NCBI GenBank assembly: GCA_011525685.1
Contig: WYBW01000152.1
Span: forward strand, 1-34,194
Reading direction: 5' to 3'
From: Verrucomicrobiia bacterium
GTDB lineage: Bacteria > Verrucomicrobiota > Verrucomicrobiia > Limisphaerales > JADLHS01
Length of the DNA: 34,194 nucleotides
Shown here: piece after piece, positions 25,338-33,365 of the stretch
Position numbering within the stretch: the stretch's first letter is position 1
Layout of the letters: every line of letters begins with the position of its first letter
The notes under the pieces: generated by a model
What the model was told of the DNA's origin: nothing
Databases searched by the model: none
The model's input: the letters and a program-made list of their open reading frames with translations, nothing else
Made by a program: the position numbers and the translations under genes

Positions 25338-26933
25338 TTAGACTTTGAAGTAGCGTGCCTCAATTGGAATGGCGGAATGGGATTTGGCCAGCCCACGGCT
25401 TGGGTTTACAGCGAGATATTCGCAGATCTTAAACACTGGTTCAAAATCATTTGACCTGCCGATGGCTGAGGCGATTTCTTCCACCGTAAATCTCGACCCT
25501 CGATTTCGGTCCAAAAACTCAATGACTTCGATTTGCAGGCCAATTACAGCTTCTGCGGCTTTCTTTCCAGCCTCGACCCCAGGTTGATGGTATGCGTTAA
25601 TGTTGATGAGTGACGCATATAAACCAACCGCTCGCTCGAAAAGCGCTATGAGAGCTCCAACTGAGAATGGTGAAACATCTCTAACTGTTATCGTTATTGA
25701 CTCACGCAACCTCTCAGAAAGCGCATCCCGCGTCCCCATCAGAAATGCATGCAGGTAATCCCCGGTGCTAATATGTGGTTCAAAACAAATATGATCCCCA
25801 GCCCCACTGTTCAGCACTTCAATAAAAGTGACAAAAAAGTCATTCATTCCATCCCTAAGCTGTTGAACATAAGAATGTTGATCGGTTGACCCTTTGTTGC
25901 CCAGAACTGTTATCCCTTGGCAGACCTCTCGGCCTGATTTGTCCAGCCGTTTGCCTAGGGATTCCATGATTAATTGCTGTAAATACTTGGAGAATAATTC
26001 AAGCCGGTCGCTGTAGGGTAGGACAACCATGTTTTTATCCCCGTGGCCCCTAACGCAGGAAAACCAAGCCAAAGCCAGTAACGCAGACGGGTTCAAGTTG
26101 GTAACCTTGTTCCTTGTCACTTCGTCACACGCCTTGGCACCAGCCAAAAGCTGTTCAATATCAAAGCCTTGCAGTGCGGCTGGTAATAGTCCAACCGCAG
26201 AGAGCTCGCTGGTCCTGCCACCAACCCAGTCCCACATTGGAAACGATCGAATCCAATGGTTGTTCGTTGCGTAATTATCCAGTTCACTTCCCACTCGGGT
26301 GACAGCAACTGCATGAGATCCGAAGTTAAACCCTGCACATTCATAAGCTCGGCGCGCTTCCAGCATCCCATTTCTCGTCTCCTTCGTGCCACCTGATTTT
26401 GATATGACCACACACAGGGTTTGACCAAGTGAAGAATCTATGGTGGCTAGGATCCGTTCCATTCCATCAGGATCCGTGTTGTCGAAGAAAAACGGCTTGA
26501 TTCGATCCCTTCGAGGATGGCCCAACGCCTGTGCGACAAACTGAGGCCCCAAGGCAGAGCCGCCTATCCCGATGAGCAAGAGGTTTTGAAAGTTCCCCTT
26601 CGCTCCTCGAACGACTCCCGCATGAACATCTGCGGCAAAAGCCTTAATCTGTTTGAGAGTCTCCTCGATCTCTCCTCGGATAACGTTATCGGGAGCAATT
26701 GCAGGATTGCGCAGCCAATAATGTCCGACCATCCGGTTCTCGTCCGGATTGGCGATGGCTCCACCCTCCAAAGCCGACATGTCGGCAAATGCCTCCTGCA
26801 TCCTCGTCTCCATGCTTTGTAGAAACTCCTCCGAAATCTGGGTGCGACTCAAGTCCAGAGCGAGGCCCAAGGACGGAAACTCGGTGTAGTACTTCTTGAA
26901 ACGTTCCCACTGTTGCAATTTCGATTGAGTCAT
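25338..26933 (-). CDS. pgi: Glucose-6-phosphate isomerase
   Basis: 531 residues from ATG 26933. It interconverts glucose 6-phosphate and fructose 6-phosphate in the cytosol. Phosphate-binding IGIGGSALGP at 121-130 and SKSGGTKET at 179-187 are present. The expected catalytic residues are Glu324 (IMESLGK), His353 (STDQHSYVQ) and Lys457 (GVEAGKK). About 70 residues at the C-terminus (IEFLDRN..FTVEEIASAIG) look like a small winged-helix-type extension. The frame extends to 27044, but the upstream part has no family similarity and MTQSKLQQWERF is a typical beginning. The stop directly abuts the mnmG start, implying one transcript. Its DNA is lower in GC than the cluster upstream. Confidence 0.95.
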   Translation of the reverse strand: MTQSKLQQWERFKKYYTEFPSLGLALDLSRTQISEEFLQSMETRMQEAFADMSALEGGAIANPDENRMVGHYWLRNPAIAPDNVIRGEIEETLKQIKAFAADVHAGVVRGAKGNFQNLLLIGIGGSALGPQFVAQALGHPRRDRIKPFFFDNTDPDGMERILATIDSSLGQTLCVVISKSGGTKETRNGMLEARRAYECAGFNFGSHAVAVTRVGSELDNYATNNHWIRSFPMWDWVGGRTSELSAVGLLPAALQGFDIEQLLAGAKACDEVTRNKVTNLNPSALLALAWFSCVRGHGDKNMVVLPYSDRLELFSKYLQQLIMESLGKRLDKSGREVCQGITVLGNKGSTDQHSYVQQLRDGMNDFFVTFIEVLNSGAGDHICFEPHISTGDYLHAFLMGTRDALSERLRESITITVRDVSPFSVGALIALFERAVGLYASLININAYHQPGVEAGKKAAEAVIGLQIEVIEFLDRNRGSRFTVEEIASAIGRSNDFEPVFKICEYLAVNPSRGLAKSHSAIPIEARYFKV

Positions 26934-27444
26934 AAGTCGGCTGTCGCGATGCGACAACCTAGCCCCGATAGACCGCTTCAATCGGGATGGCAAGACAATT
27001 AGCCGAGATTTCAACGTTGAGGTAGTCGCGTGAAGGAGAGACATTGATTTGCAGGTGGACCAAGCCTGAAGGTTTCCGCTGAATTCTGGGACTCACCCGG
27101 GGATTTTCGTGGCGCGAGTGTTGCGCTTGCTCAAGCCGGCGCGTTGCCGCAGTGAGCGCGTCGGCCCATTTTGTGGTAAGGCGACGCCGGTGGTGCCCAC
27201 GACTGAACCGCCCGTGGAATTTGAAGCATGCCAGGCTTGCAGCGCGGTCCGGATGAACGCGCCGACTTTCGAAAATCCATCCTGGGGAACGATTGACGCG
27301 ATCAGTTCACTTGCCATGCAAGCGACGAAGCCTCACACGGAGGTCAAATTGAAGGGATTGAAGGATCGGCAGAAGTCGGAGGAGGCAGCGGCAAAGAAGC
27401 GAAAAAAGCGCCCTGGGACTCTTGAAGCAAGACCGGACCCAGCA
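26934..27444. other. 510-bp interval without a convincing gene
   Basis: Several short open frames overlap here: plus strand 27109-27465 with a Lys/Arg-rich end, and minus strand 27093-27317. None has a recognisable family, a ribosome-binding site or coherent composition. A third minus-strand frame without a usable start runs to a stop at 26959-26961 and ends AIPIEAVYRG, resembling the Pgi tail AIPIEARYFKV. It may be the remnant of a broken gene. A 5-bp palindrome (GTCGC/GCGAC) lies just upstream of pgi. Confidence 0.4.
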
Positions 27445-27762
27445 CTACGGCGGCGGGTGACTTGAGCCTTCTATGGAGCAAGTCGCAGGCTCTCCAACTC
27501 TACCGAGTGTGTACGACCCACCCTTTGGGCAAGCGTTGCTCCGTCCAAGATAAGGTTGAATCATATCCCAAGTCGGTACGTCGTTTGCAATCTTGCGGTT
27601 CTCAGTCGCCCATTGCTCCTTCGCGGCGTCAATGTTCCTGAGGTGATTCACACATGCGTTGGATGCTGGTGCATTGCGAGCGCGAACGAATGCGGCAACG
27701 CCAACAGCAACCACCACGATGCCTCCGGTCAACGCAGCAAGAATTGTCATCTTCCTCAACAT
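27445..27762 (-). CDS. Short pseudopilin-like membrane protein
   Basis: 105 residues: a short basic N-terminus (MLRK), one hydrophobic helix (about 6-27), then a soluble domain with ACVNHLRNIDAAKEQWATE, PTWDMIQPYL, CPKGGSYTLGRVGE and PATCSIEG. This is the pattern of a small protein type I associate with Verrucomicrobia, which carries a pilin-like N-terminal helix and a CP-x-GG-x-Y core with paired cysteines (Cys37, Cys78, Cys95). The function is unknown. ATG 27762 is chosen because upstream frame is antisense to the ATPase gene. It lies 64 bp after the FtsK-like gene on the same strand, with a hairpin between them, so co-transcription is uncertain. Confidence 0.7.
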   Translation of the reverse strand: MLRKMTILAALTGGIVVVAVGVAAFVRARNAPASNACVNHLRNIDAAKEQWATENRKIANDVPTWDMIQPYLGRSNACPKGGSYTLGRVGEPATCSIEGSSHPPP

Positions 27763-27785
27763 CGTGTGATCACAGTATGGAGACA

Positions 27786-27810
27786 GCCAAGCCGGAGACT
27801 CCAGCTTGGC
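27786..27810. repeat. Hairpin between ATPase and pseudopilin-like genes
   Basis: GCCAAGC (27786-27792) pairs with GCTTGGC (27804-27810), and the interior GGAG/CTCC continues the stem with one mismatch. There is no T-run on either side, so it may be a palindromic repeat or a Rho-dependent or mRNA-stabilising structure rather than an intrinsic terminator. Confidence 0.5.
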
Positions 27811-27826
27811 GTAAATACGCACGTGC

Positions 27827-30800
27827 TTAACTGTGCAGTTTGTTGCCCACTTCTTCCACCCATCTCTCGTCCGGCAGCGCGTAAGGTCGGAATGTCTCCA
27901 ACCAACCCTCATGGCCGTTGAACAGGATCGCGCGATGCAGGCCGAGGTTGTTCGCCAAGGGGCTGTCAATCAGGCTGGCCGAATCGTTCGCGCTCATCTG
28001 GAACACGACGCGCATCTCAAATTCGCTCAGCGCCTTGCGGCTCAGGAAACGCATCACGTTGTTGTAGGTGTCGCACGTGGCGATCACGTGAAAACCCAGA
28101 CTCGCGCCTTCGCAAATGAGCTTGTTCAGCAGCAGGCCGGGATTTGCCGCCGCACTCTCGTCCAGCGAAAAACTCATTTCTTCGTCGAAACGGAGTTTCT
28201 TGTTCCGCTGCAAGCCGTGAATGAGCAGGTAAGTTTCAGGCGCGGCGCTGCCCGGTTCGTCCGTGCGTCGTTGCTGATCCGCGGCCAGTTCAGACAAGGC
28301 GGCATCCACTTCGACCGGTCGGATCAGTCGGACGTCGTGTGGAACCGATTTCGGCAGTCGCTCCAGGAACTTTGCCTCCGCCGAATCGGGCGCACTGCAA
28401 TCAAACACGAAGAACCGCGCGGACTCCTTCGGGTATTGCGCCGCCAGTGACACCAGTGAAATCGCGAGCATCCCGAGCGCCGCTTCCTCGCGCTGGCCGA
28501 CGATCAGCAGATGGCTGCCGCTCTGACGACGGAACACGGCCTCGGTTGGGCCTTTGATGGAATTCGGTGCGCCCAACCAGGCTCGCGCGGCGGCCGGAGG
28601 CTTGGCGGGATGCGCTTCGAGCGTTGAGCGGAGCACCGCGTTGTCCCGCACGTTCGCCGGTGCATTGCCTTCGAAGACAATGGGTTCACGATCCTTGACC
28701 TGCTTCCGCGCCGCAAAATCTTGCAATCGCCCCAACCACTTGTCCCGCTCCTGATCCGGCAGCCACACAACTTGGAACGGGCTGTTGCCCTGCAGCGAGC
28801 CACCGTCGTCGTTGTAAATTGCCTCCCCAGGCCGCGAGAGCAGACGCGGTGCGGGATTGTCCTCGTTCATGATCAGGTAGGCATCGGCCTCGTTGCACTG
28901 GAGCGCGACGCGCACGACCATCTGCCCGATGGTGGCGCGCGCGAGTGTGTAAGCGCCTCCCAGCGTCTGCGAACCGAGCAGCACGTGAATCCCAAACGCG
29001 CGGCCCTGGCGCACGATGCGGTCCAGCAACAACGCCGCGCCCTGCGATACGCGATCGTCCTCGACAAACAATTCCTGGAACTCATCAATCAACAGCAACA
29101 CCCGTGGCATCGGCTCCTGGCCGCCGGCACGTTTGTACCCGGCGATATCCTGCGCGCCGAGCTTGCGGAACAGATCGCCGCGCCGCTTTAACTCTTCGTC
29201 CACGCGCTGCAACACGCTGAGGCCGAATTCGCGGTCGCTCTCGATCGCGACGACGCGCGCGTGTGGCAGCTTGTGCGTGGCGTAGCACTTGAACTCCACG
29301 CCCTTCTTGAAGTCCACGAGATAAAATTCCACCTGCTCCGGGCTGCACCACAGCGACAGGTTCGTGATGAGCACGTGGAACAACGTGGACTTGCCCGAGC
29401 CGGTCTTGCCGGCGACCAGCCCGTGCTGGCGGGTGCCTTGTCCTAGCGCGAGGTATTGCAGTTTGGTGGCGCCGGTGCGCCCGATGGGCACGCGCAGTTC
29501 GCTCGTTGTTTCCAGACTCCACATTTCCTTTTCGTCCGGCGCCACCTCGACGAACGGCATCTCGACCCGATAAGAGTCCGTGCTTTCCTTGCCGATCTGC
29601 TGAAGGAGTTTTGTTTCGAGTTCCGGTGCGGGTGGTGCGTCCAACGTCAGCCGCGTCCCGTCCCAGTTCGCGTTGGCGATGGCGAAGCCGTCCCCCTTGG
29701 AGACGACGCAGATGGCGTTCTTGCGCAATTCCTCGGGCACGAACTCCACCGGCGCCGGCTTGCGTTGATCCCAATGAATCAGCAGGTGAACGCCGCAACG
29801 CGGGCCGCTGGCGGCGATGCTCTGCAGCCGCTTCACCGCCACGTCGCTGAAGTTCGTGGGGAAATCCGCGATGACGAGGAAGTGATATTTTTCAGCGAGG
29901 CGACCCGCCTGCGCGTTGTATTCCGCCAGCGACTGGTATTCGTTGCGCAGATACATCTGCGTGACCTTCTCGATGTGTTCGTTGAGGTCGGCGAGGCGCT
30001 GCTCGAACTGTGCCTGCTGCGTCCAGATGCGGCTGTTGATGAGGCGCTCCTCGAAGTCCGCCAGGTGCATGATGCCGGCAAAATTCTGTCCCAGGCCGAC
30101 CGGATCAAAGATCGTGAACGCCAGCCGCCCGGGCGGCGTGCTGGTGAGCAGGCGCAACACGAGATTGTTCAGCGCGCCGATGACCTGGGTTTGTCCGGAC
30201 TGTTTGGTTTCGATGAGAATCGAAGCCTGCTCCGGCACGGCCAGCAGCAGCGGCAAGGAAAGCGGCGACGGACCGGCAAGCGCCAGCGGCTGCTCCTGGA
30301 GCGCGACCTCGCAAAACTTTTCCAGGTCCACCGCCAGTTCGGCGAACCTGGCGGCTTGGGCGGATTCGTCCGGCAACGTGAAGGACTGCCACAACTCGTC
30401 GCGCCAGGGCGGAAAAGCCGTGTTCGCCGCCGCGGCGGCTGTCTGCAACCTCTGATAAAGCGGAAGCACCATCGTTCGCCAGTCTGATTCCACCGCGGCC
30501 AACCCGCCATCGCGGGCGGCTTGAAGCTTCGCGGCGTTGTCCGCGTAATTCGCCTCCAGTTGCTTCGTGCGCTGGGCGGATTCCTCGTGCAGGCGCTTCG
30601 TCTGCTCCGCGTGGCTTTCTTCGATCCGGGCGAGCCGACGGCGGCGGCGCTCCTCGTTCGCGGCGATGAGTTTTCGGGTTTCCTCTTCCAGACGCTGGGC
30701 GAGGGTGTTGCGCGCCGTCTTCGCCTCGGCCACGGTTTGCTTCCATTCCTGATTCAGCTTCTGGGTCGCGGCCGCGTGCGACTGGCGGATGCGTTCGGCC

Positions 30801-31681
30801 TCCCGGGCGAAGGTTGCCTCGGTTTTTCGTCCGCAGATCTCGTGAAGCTGCCGGACCTGGTGAAGCGCGGTCGCCACGGCCTTGGTGCGCGGCGCCGCGA
30901 GCGCGCGTGCCAGCAGATAAAGCGCAACCACCCCAACGAAACATGCCGCAGTGACCGCCCATGCCGTGGGCGAGACCGCATGAAAATCGAATCGCCGCAA
31001 CTCCGGGACGAAAACAAACGCGCCCAGCAGAATCACGAGAACCCAGGCCCAGAGCGGAAAGAACCGGAACAACACCGGCAGCACCAATTGGCGCGCGCCC
31101 GACAGCTCGCGCTCGGCGGTTTCCAGCCGTTGATGGAGTTGTTCGGCGAGTTGATTCTCGTCCAGCGATTCGTTGGCGGGAGTGGGCGCATTTGCCGTCA
31201 GAGCGCGTTGTCCCCCCAGCACGGAGCGGGCGCCGGCTTCGAGTTGCTCCAGCCGGGCGTGCGCGTCTGCCAGCCGTGCCAGAAAGGCATCGTGCCTGGC
31301 TTGGTTGCGCTGATTTTCGGCGTCGCGGGCGCGGTCGGCGTCCAGCAAGCCATGTTGCGTTGCGACCGTGCGCTTGCCTTCGCTGTCCTCAATTTCGGCC
31401 AGACGCCGCTTGCGCGTATTCTCGCGCGCCGTGGCGATGCGCGCTTCCCGCGTCCGGAACGCCGCCTCGGTCCGTTCTCGCGCTGCGGCGGCGGCGGTCT
31501 TTTCGGTTTCGGTTTCGGTGTTCCAGCGGAGGCGTTCGCTGGCGATGGCCTGCTCGAACTGGGCGCGCAGCCGGGTCGAGCGCGTGGCAAAATCCCGCTT
31601 TAGCTCGTTGGCGCGCGAAGTGATGTCGCGCACCGCGCGGCGCAAACGGTCGAGCAGATCGAGCGTTTCCGCGGTGCTCAA
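27827..31681 (-). CDS. Membrane-anchored three-module FtsK/SpoIIIE (EccC-like) ATPase
   Basis: 1284 residues from TTG 31681; residues here are numbered from a longer TTG start at 31744, and no ATG exists in this region. Coiled coil spans about 25-215, two membrane helices about 220-246 and 257-283, and a second coiled coil about 285-425. Three FtsK-like NTPase modules follow. Module 1 (about 490-700) is degenerate: its P-loop position reads ETKQSGQTQ. Module 2 (about 740-1010) is intact, with Walker A GKTGSGKST at 779-787, VDFKKGVEF, and Walker B LLLIDEF with D887/E888. Module 3 (about 1060-1300) is degenerate: GQREEAAL at the P-loop and LLIHGL at Walker B. This matches the EccC/YukB motor plan of type VII secretion. 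The WXG100-like neighbours support export rather than DNA translocation. Confidence 0.88.
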   Translation of the reverse strand: MSTAETLDLLDRLRRAVRDITSRANELKRDFATRSTRLRAQFEQAIASERLRWNTETETEKTAAAAARERTEAAFRTREARIATARENTRKRRLAEIEDSEGKRTVATQHGLLDADRARDAENQRNQARHDAFLARLADAHARLEQLEAGARSVLGGQRALTANAPTPANESLDENQLAEQLHQRLETAERELSGARQLVLPVLFRFFPLWAWVLVILLGAFVFVPELRRFDFHAVSPTAWAVTAACFVGVVALYLLARALAAPRTKAVATALHQVRQLHEICGRKTEATFAREAERIRQSHAAATQKLNQEWKQTVAEAKTARNTLAQRLEEETRKLIAANEERRRRRLARIEESHAEQTKRLHEESAQRTKQLEANYADNAAKLQAARDGGLAAVESDWRTMVLPLYQRLQTAAAAANTAFPPWRDELWQSFTLPDESAQAARFAELAVDLEKFCEVALQEQPLALAGPSPLSLPLLLAVPEQASILIETKQSGQTQVIGALNNLVLRLLTSTPPGRLAFTIFDPVGLGQNFAGIMHLADFEERLINSRIWTQQAQFEQRLADLNEHIEKVTQMYLRNEYQSLAEYNAQAGRLAEKYHFLVIADFPTNFSDVAVKRLQSIAASGPRCGVHLLIHWDQRKPAPVEFVPEELRKNAICVVSKGDGFAIANANWDGTRLTLDAPPAPELETKLLQQIGKESTDSYRVEMPFVEVAPDEKEMWSLETTSELRVPIGRTGATKLQYLALGQGTRQHGLVAGKTGSGKSTLFHVLITNLSLWCSPEQVEFYLVDFKKGVEFKCYATHKLPHARVVAIESDREFGLSVLQRVDEELKRRGDLFRKLGAQDIAGYKRAGGQEPMPRVLLLIDEFQELFVEDDRVSQGAALLLDRIVRQGRAFGIHVLLGSQTLGGAYTLARATIGQMVVRVALQCNEADAYLIMNEDNPAPRLLSRPGEAIYNDDGGSLQGNSPFQVVWLPDQERDKWLGRLQDFAARKQVKDREPIVFEGNAPANVRDNAVLRSTLEAHPAKPPAAARAWLGAPNSIKGPTEAVFRRQSGSHLLIVGQREEAALGMLAISLVSLAAQYPKESARFFVFDCSAPDSAEAKFLERLPKSVPHDVRLIRPVEVDAALSELAADQQRRTDEPGSAAPETYLLIHGLQRNKKLRFDEEMSFSLDESAAANPGLLLNKLICEGASLGFHVIATCDTYNNVMRFLSRKALSEFEMRVVFQMSANDSASLIDSPLANNLGLHRAILFNGHEGWLETFRPYALPDERWVEEVGNKLHS

Positions 31682-31685
31682 GAGT

Positions 31686-31892
31686 TTATTCGCAGTCGTG
31701 GCGGACTTTGTTGATGACTCGTTCAAGGGTGTCAATGTTGGCAATGGCCTGGTTCACGCCGGCCAGCAGGTCGTTGAGAAAGCGCTGCTCGAACTCCAGG
31801 CTCTTGGCATCGTTCCAGTATTGTTTGGTCTGCTCCCATTCGGTGCGCAGTTCCTTGGTCAGCCCCATCAACCGGTTCTTGCTGCCGATCAT
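31686..31892 (-). CDS. Small helical protein with W-x-D...F...F, WXG100-like partner
   Basis: 68 residues, all-helical in appearance. Residues 26-38 read W-N-D-x5-F-x3-F. The WXG100-like protein at 32569-32841 has W-Q-D-x5-F-x3-F at exactly the same spacing. This suggests the two are distant paralogues and may pair, as EsxA/EsxB do; that is inference. It begins by ATGA overlap with the stop of the coiled-coil gene, with AAGG about 9 nt upstream. Its stop lies 4 nt before the proposed ATPase start. At 68 residues it is shorter than the usual ~100 of WXG100 proteins, so one helix is truncated or this is a chaperone-like subunit. Confidence 0.75.
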   Translation of the reverse strand: MIGSKNRLMGLTKELRTEWEQTKQYWNDAKSLEFEQRFLNDLLAGVNQAIANIDTLERVINKVRHDCE

Positions 31893-32434
31893 GACGCGCC
31901 GCCTTTCTGGGGAGACTCGGGAGCATCCCCGGCGGGCGGCGCCGGCGCGGCGGCGGTTTTGGGGGACATCTCGACGTACTCGCCGAGGGTTTTCAACAAC
32001 TCGTTCATCCACGCCACCGCGCGACCGAGTTCGTTGCCCAGGTTGTGCCGGAACTTTTCCACCTGCCGTCCGAGCGGTTCGACCCGCTGATCGTACTGGC
32101 GATTCCACTGCTTGACCAGTTGCAGGCGCGCCTCGGCGTCGCGCAACGCCTGACGGGCCTTCTGCACGGCGGCCTGCTGCACTTGCGAAGCCTCCAGCAG
32201 ACCGGAAAGCTGCGCGGTGAAGAGCTCCTGCTGGCGCTGTTCGAGTTCGCGGTGACGCAGCCGGATCTGGTTCTGCCAGTAGGCGACGCGATCACTCTCC
32301 AGCCACAACCGGGTGCGCGTGACTTCGTCGCTGACCTCGTCCAGCACGCGGCCGGCCTTGTCGCGATAGATGATGAGCTTGGCCCGGAACGCCTCGATGG
32401 CTTCCAGCGACGTGACCTTGGCGCGATCAGGCAT
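31889..32434 (-). CDS. Coiled-coil protein of the T7SS-like cluster
   Basis: 181 residues from ATG 32434. The protein is nearly all charged helix with heptad-like spacing (about 10-150: EAIEAFRAKL, DEVSDEVTRTRLWLESDR, YWQNQIRLRHRELEQRQQEL, LGNELGRAVAWMNELLKTL) and ends in a Pro/Ala-rich tail. There is no signal peptide or membrane helix. I recognise no named family with certainty; similar proteins next to WXG100-like genes in PVC bacteria are a recollection I cannot check. Its length suits a substrate chaperone or a structural subunit. An upstream frame to 32476 exists but begins in repeat sequence. The stop overlaps the next ATG (ATGA), so translation is coupled with the 68-residue gene. Confidence 0.8.
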   Translation of the reverse strand: MPDRAKVTSLEAIEAFRAKLIIYRDKAGRVLDEVSDEVTRTRLWLESDRVAYWQNQIRLRHRELEQRQQELFTAQLSGLLEASQVQQAAVQKARQALRDAEARLQLVKQWNRQYDQRVEPLGRQVEKFRHNLGNELGRAVAWMNELLKTLGEYVEMSPKTAAAPAPPAGDAPESPQKGGAS

Positions 32435-32452
32435 AGGGGAAATGGAAACCTC

Positions 32453-32542
32453 GAACATCCAACAGTGAACCTCCAACCTCCAACACGAACCAGCGCCATG
32501 GTTGTGCCATGGGGTGTTCCAGGTTGAAGGTTGAATGTTGGG
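32453..32542. repeat. Heptameric repeat pair forming an imperfect inverted repeat
   Basis: The left block has GAACCTC CAACCTC CAACACG (32467-32487). The right block has GGTTGAA GGTTGAA TGTTGGG (32522-32542), roughly its reverse complement. They enclose a short loop with CCATGG-type palindromes. The pair lies between the WXG100-like and coiled-coil genes and would form a leaky hairpin in the transcript, which could set unequal expression of the two genes. Confidence 0.65.
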
Positions 32543-32568
32543 CGACTTGGTTCATGCAGACGCGAACC

Positions 32569-32841
32569 TCAATGTTGATCCAGATACTCCTCGATGCGCT
32601 TGGCCTTGCGCAGGAGGAAGGGTGTGTGTTGGTTCGAGCTTTCGATGAATTTCTTGAGCACTTTCATCGTGTCGCGGAATTCCTCGGAGAACTTCTGGTG
32701 CTCTTGGTCTTGCCACGTGTCGCCCAGCGCGGCGAAGCGCGCCTGCAACAGCGCCATGCGGTTTTGCAGTTCGAGGTTGAAGCGCTTCAACTCCTCGGCA
32801 AACCGGCGGACTTCGCCGGGGTCCATGATGGCCTGTGGCAT
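32569..32841 (-). CDS. WXG100-like (ESX/EsxA-type) small protein, WxD variant
   Basis: 90 residues, the WXG100 size class. It forms a helix-turn-helix pair: helix 1 about 8-38, turn ALGDTWQDQEH with Trp43 where the family has W-x-G, and helix 2 about 48-88 with Phe51 and Phe55 on the conserved face. Here the Gly is replaced by Asp (WQD). In type VII systems these proteins are secreted as dimers and bind the EccC/YukB ATPase. No Y-x-x-x-D/E export signal is obvious at the C-terminus (ends EEYLDQH), though a Tyr lies near it (Tyr87). The start has CAGGA 7 nt upstream. It is the first gene of the minus-strand cluster. Confidence 0.85.
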   Translation of the reverse strand: MPQAIMDPGEVRRFAEELKRFNLELQNRMALLQARFAALGDTWQDQEHQKFSEEFRDTMKVLKKFIESSNQHTPFLLRKAKRIEEYLDQH

Positions 32842-33365
32842 GTTCGTTCCTGTGGTCTTAAACGTTCATTGTTCTGAACAGAGCGTAGCAGAGCGCGAGG
32901 AGGGCTTCCAATGGGAATTGCGGCGACCGGCATCTTGATCCTGTTCCCGCTCTTGCTCCTGATCCTCCCACAACAGCCATCGTGGCAGCGGCCACGCCCC
33001 GTCGCTGCCAGGGCAGACGGCTTGGTCGCTGGGGCTTGGAACACCAGGAGGTTCTCCTTGCGGCGAACGGCGACAGGGGCGTCGCCGCCACCTTCACTCG
33101 AGGACACGTCGGGGCTAGGCGCGCATCAGCGGCAGCATTTCAACCCGTTTTTCTCCTGCTTCCCAATCGTAACCTGAATCTGCTTCATTCTCCTTCACAA
33201 CCCCTTGAGCCACTCCGCTGGCCGACGATACCAATCCCCGCTGCAAAAAAGCCAGGAAAGGGAGGGACACAACCTTGGGGTCATGGGAAAAGCGCAGGCA
33301 TCGTAACAGCTTTATTCACCAAACCCAATGGATGAAGCACAGCAAAACCTGTTCGGGAGGTCTCC
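32842..33365. other. 524-bp divergent intergenic region, no gene
   Basis: Between the WXG100-like gene (-) and the signal-peptide gene (+). It holds a six-nt-period block (32931-32969; minus strand AGGATC AGGAGC AAGAGC GGGAAC AGGATC), related to 8317-8352, and a stem GGCGAC/GTCGCC at 33069-33086. Open frames on both strands lack family features. Promoters for both flanking genes should be here, but no confident -35/-10 pair was found. Confidence 0.5.

Noticed and set aside
27109..27465. 118-codon plus-strand frame ending in a Lys/Arg-rich tail
   Set aside because: No ribosome-binding site or family, it overlaps equally long minus-strand frames, and its end runs into the pseudopilin-like gene.
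27786..27810. Intrinsic terminator after the FtsK-like gene
   Set aside because: The stem is good, but no T-run follows on either strand, so it is listed only as a hairpin.
29372..29382. CACGTGGAACA half-site in the ATPase gene
   Set aside because: It matches only one half of parS; the left half does not match. It probably reflects codon choice.
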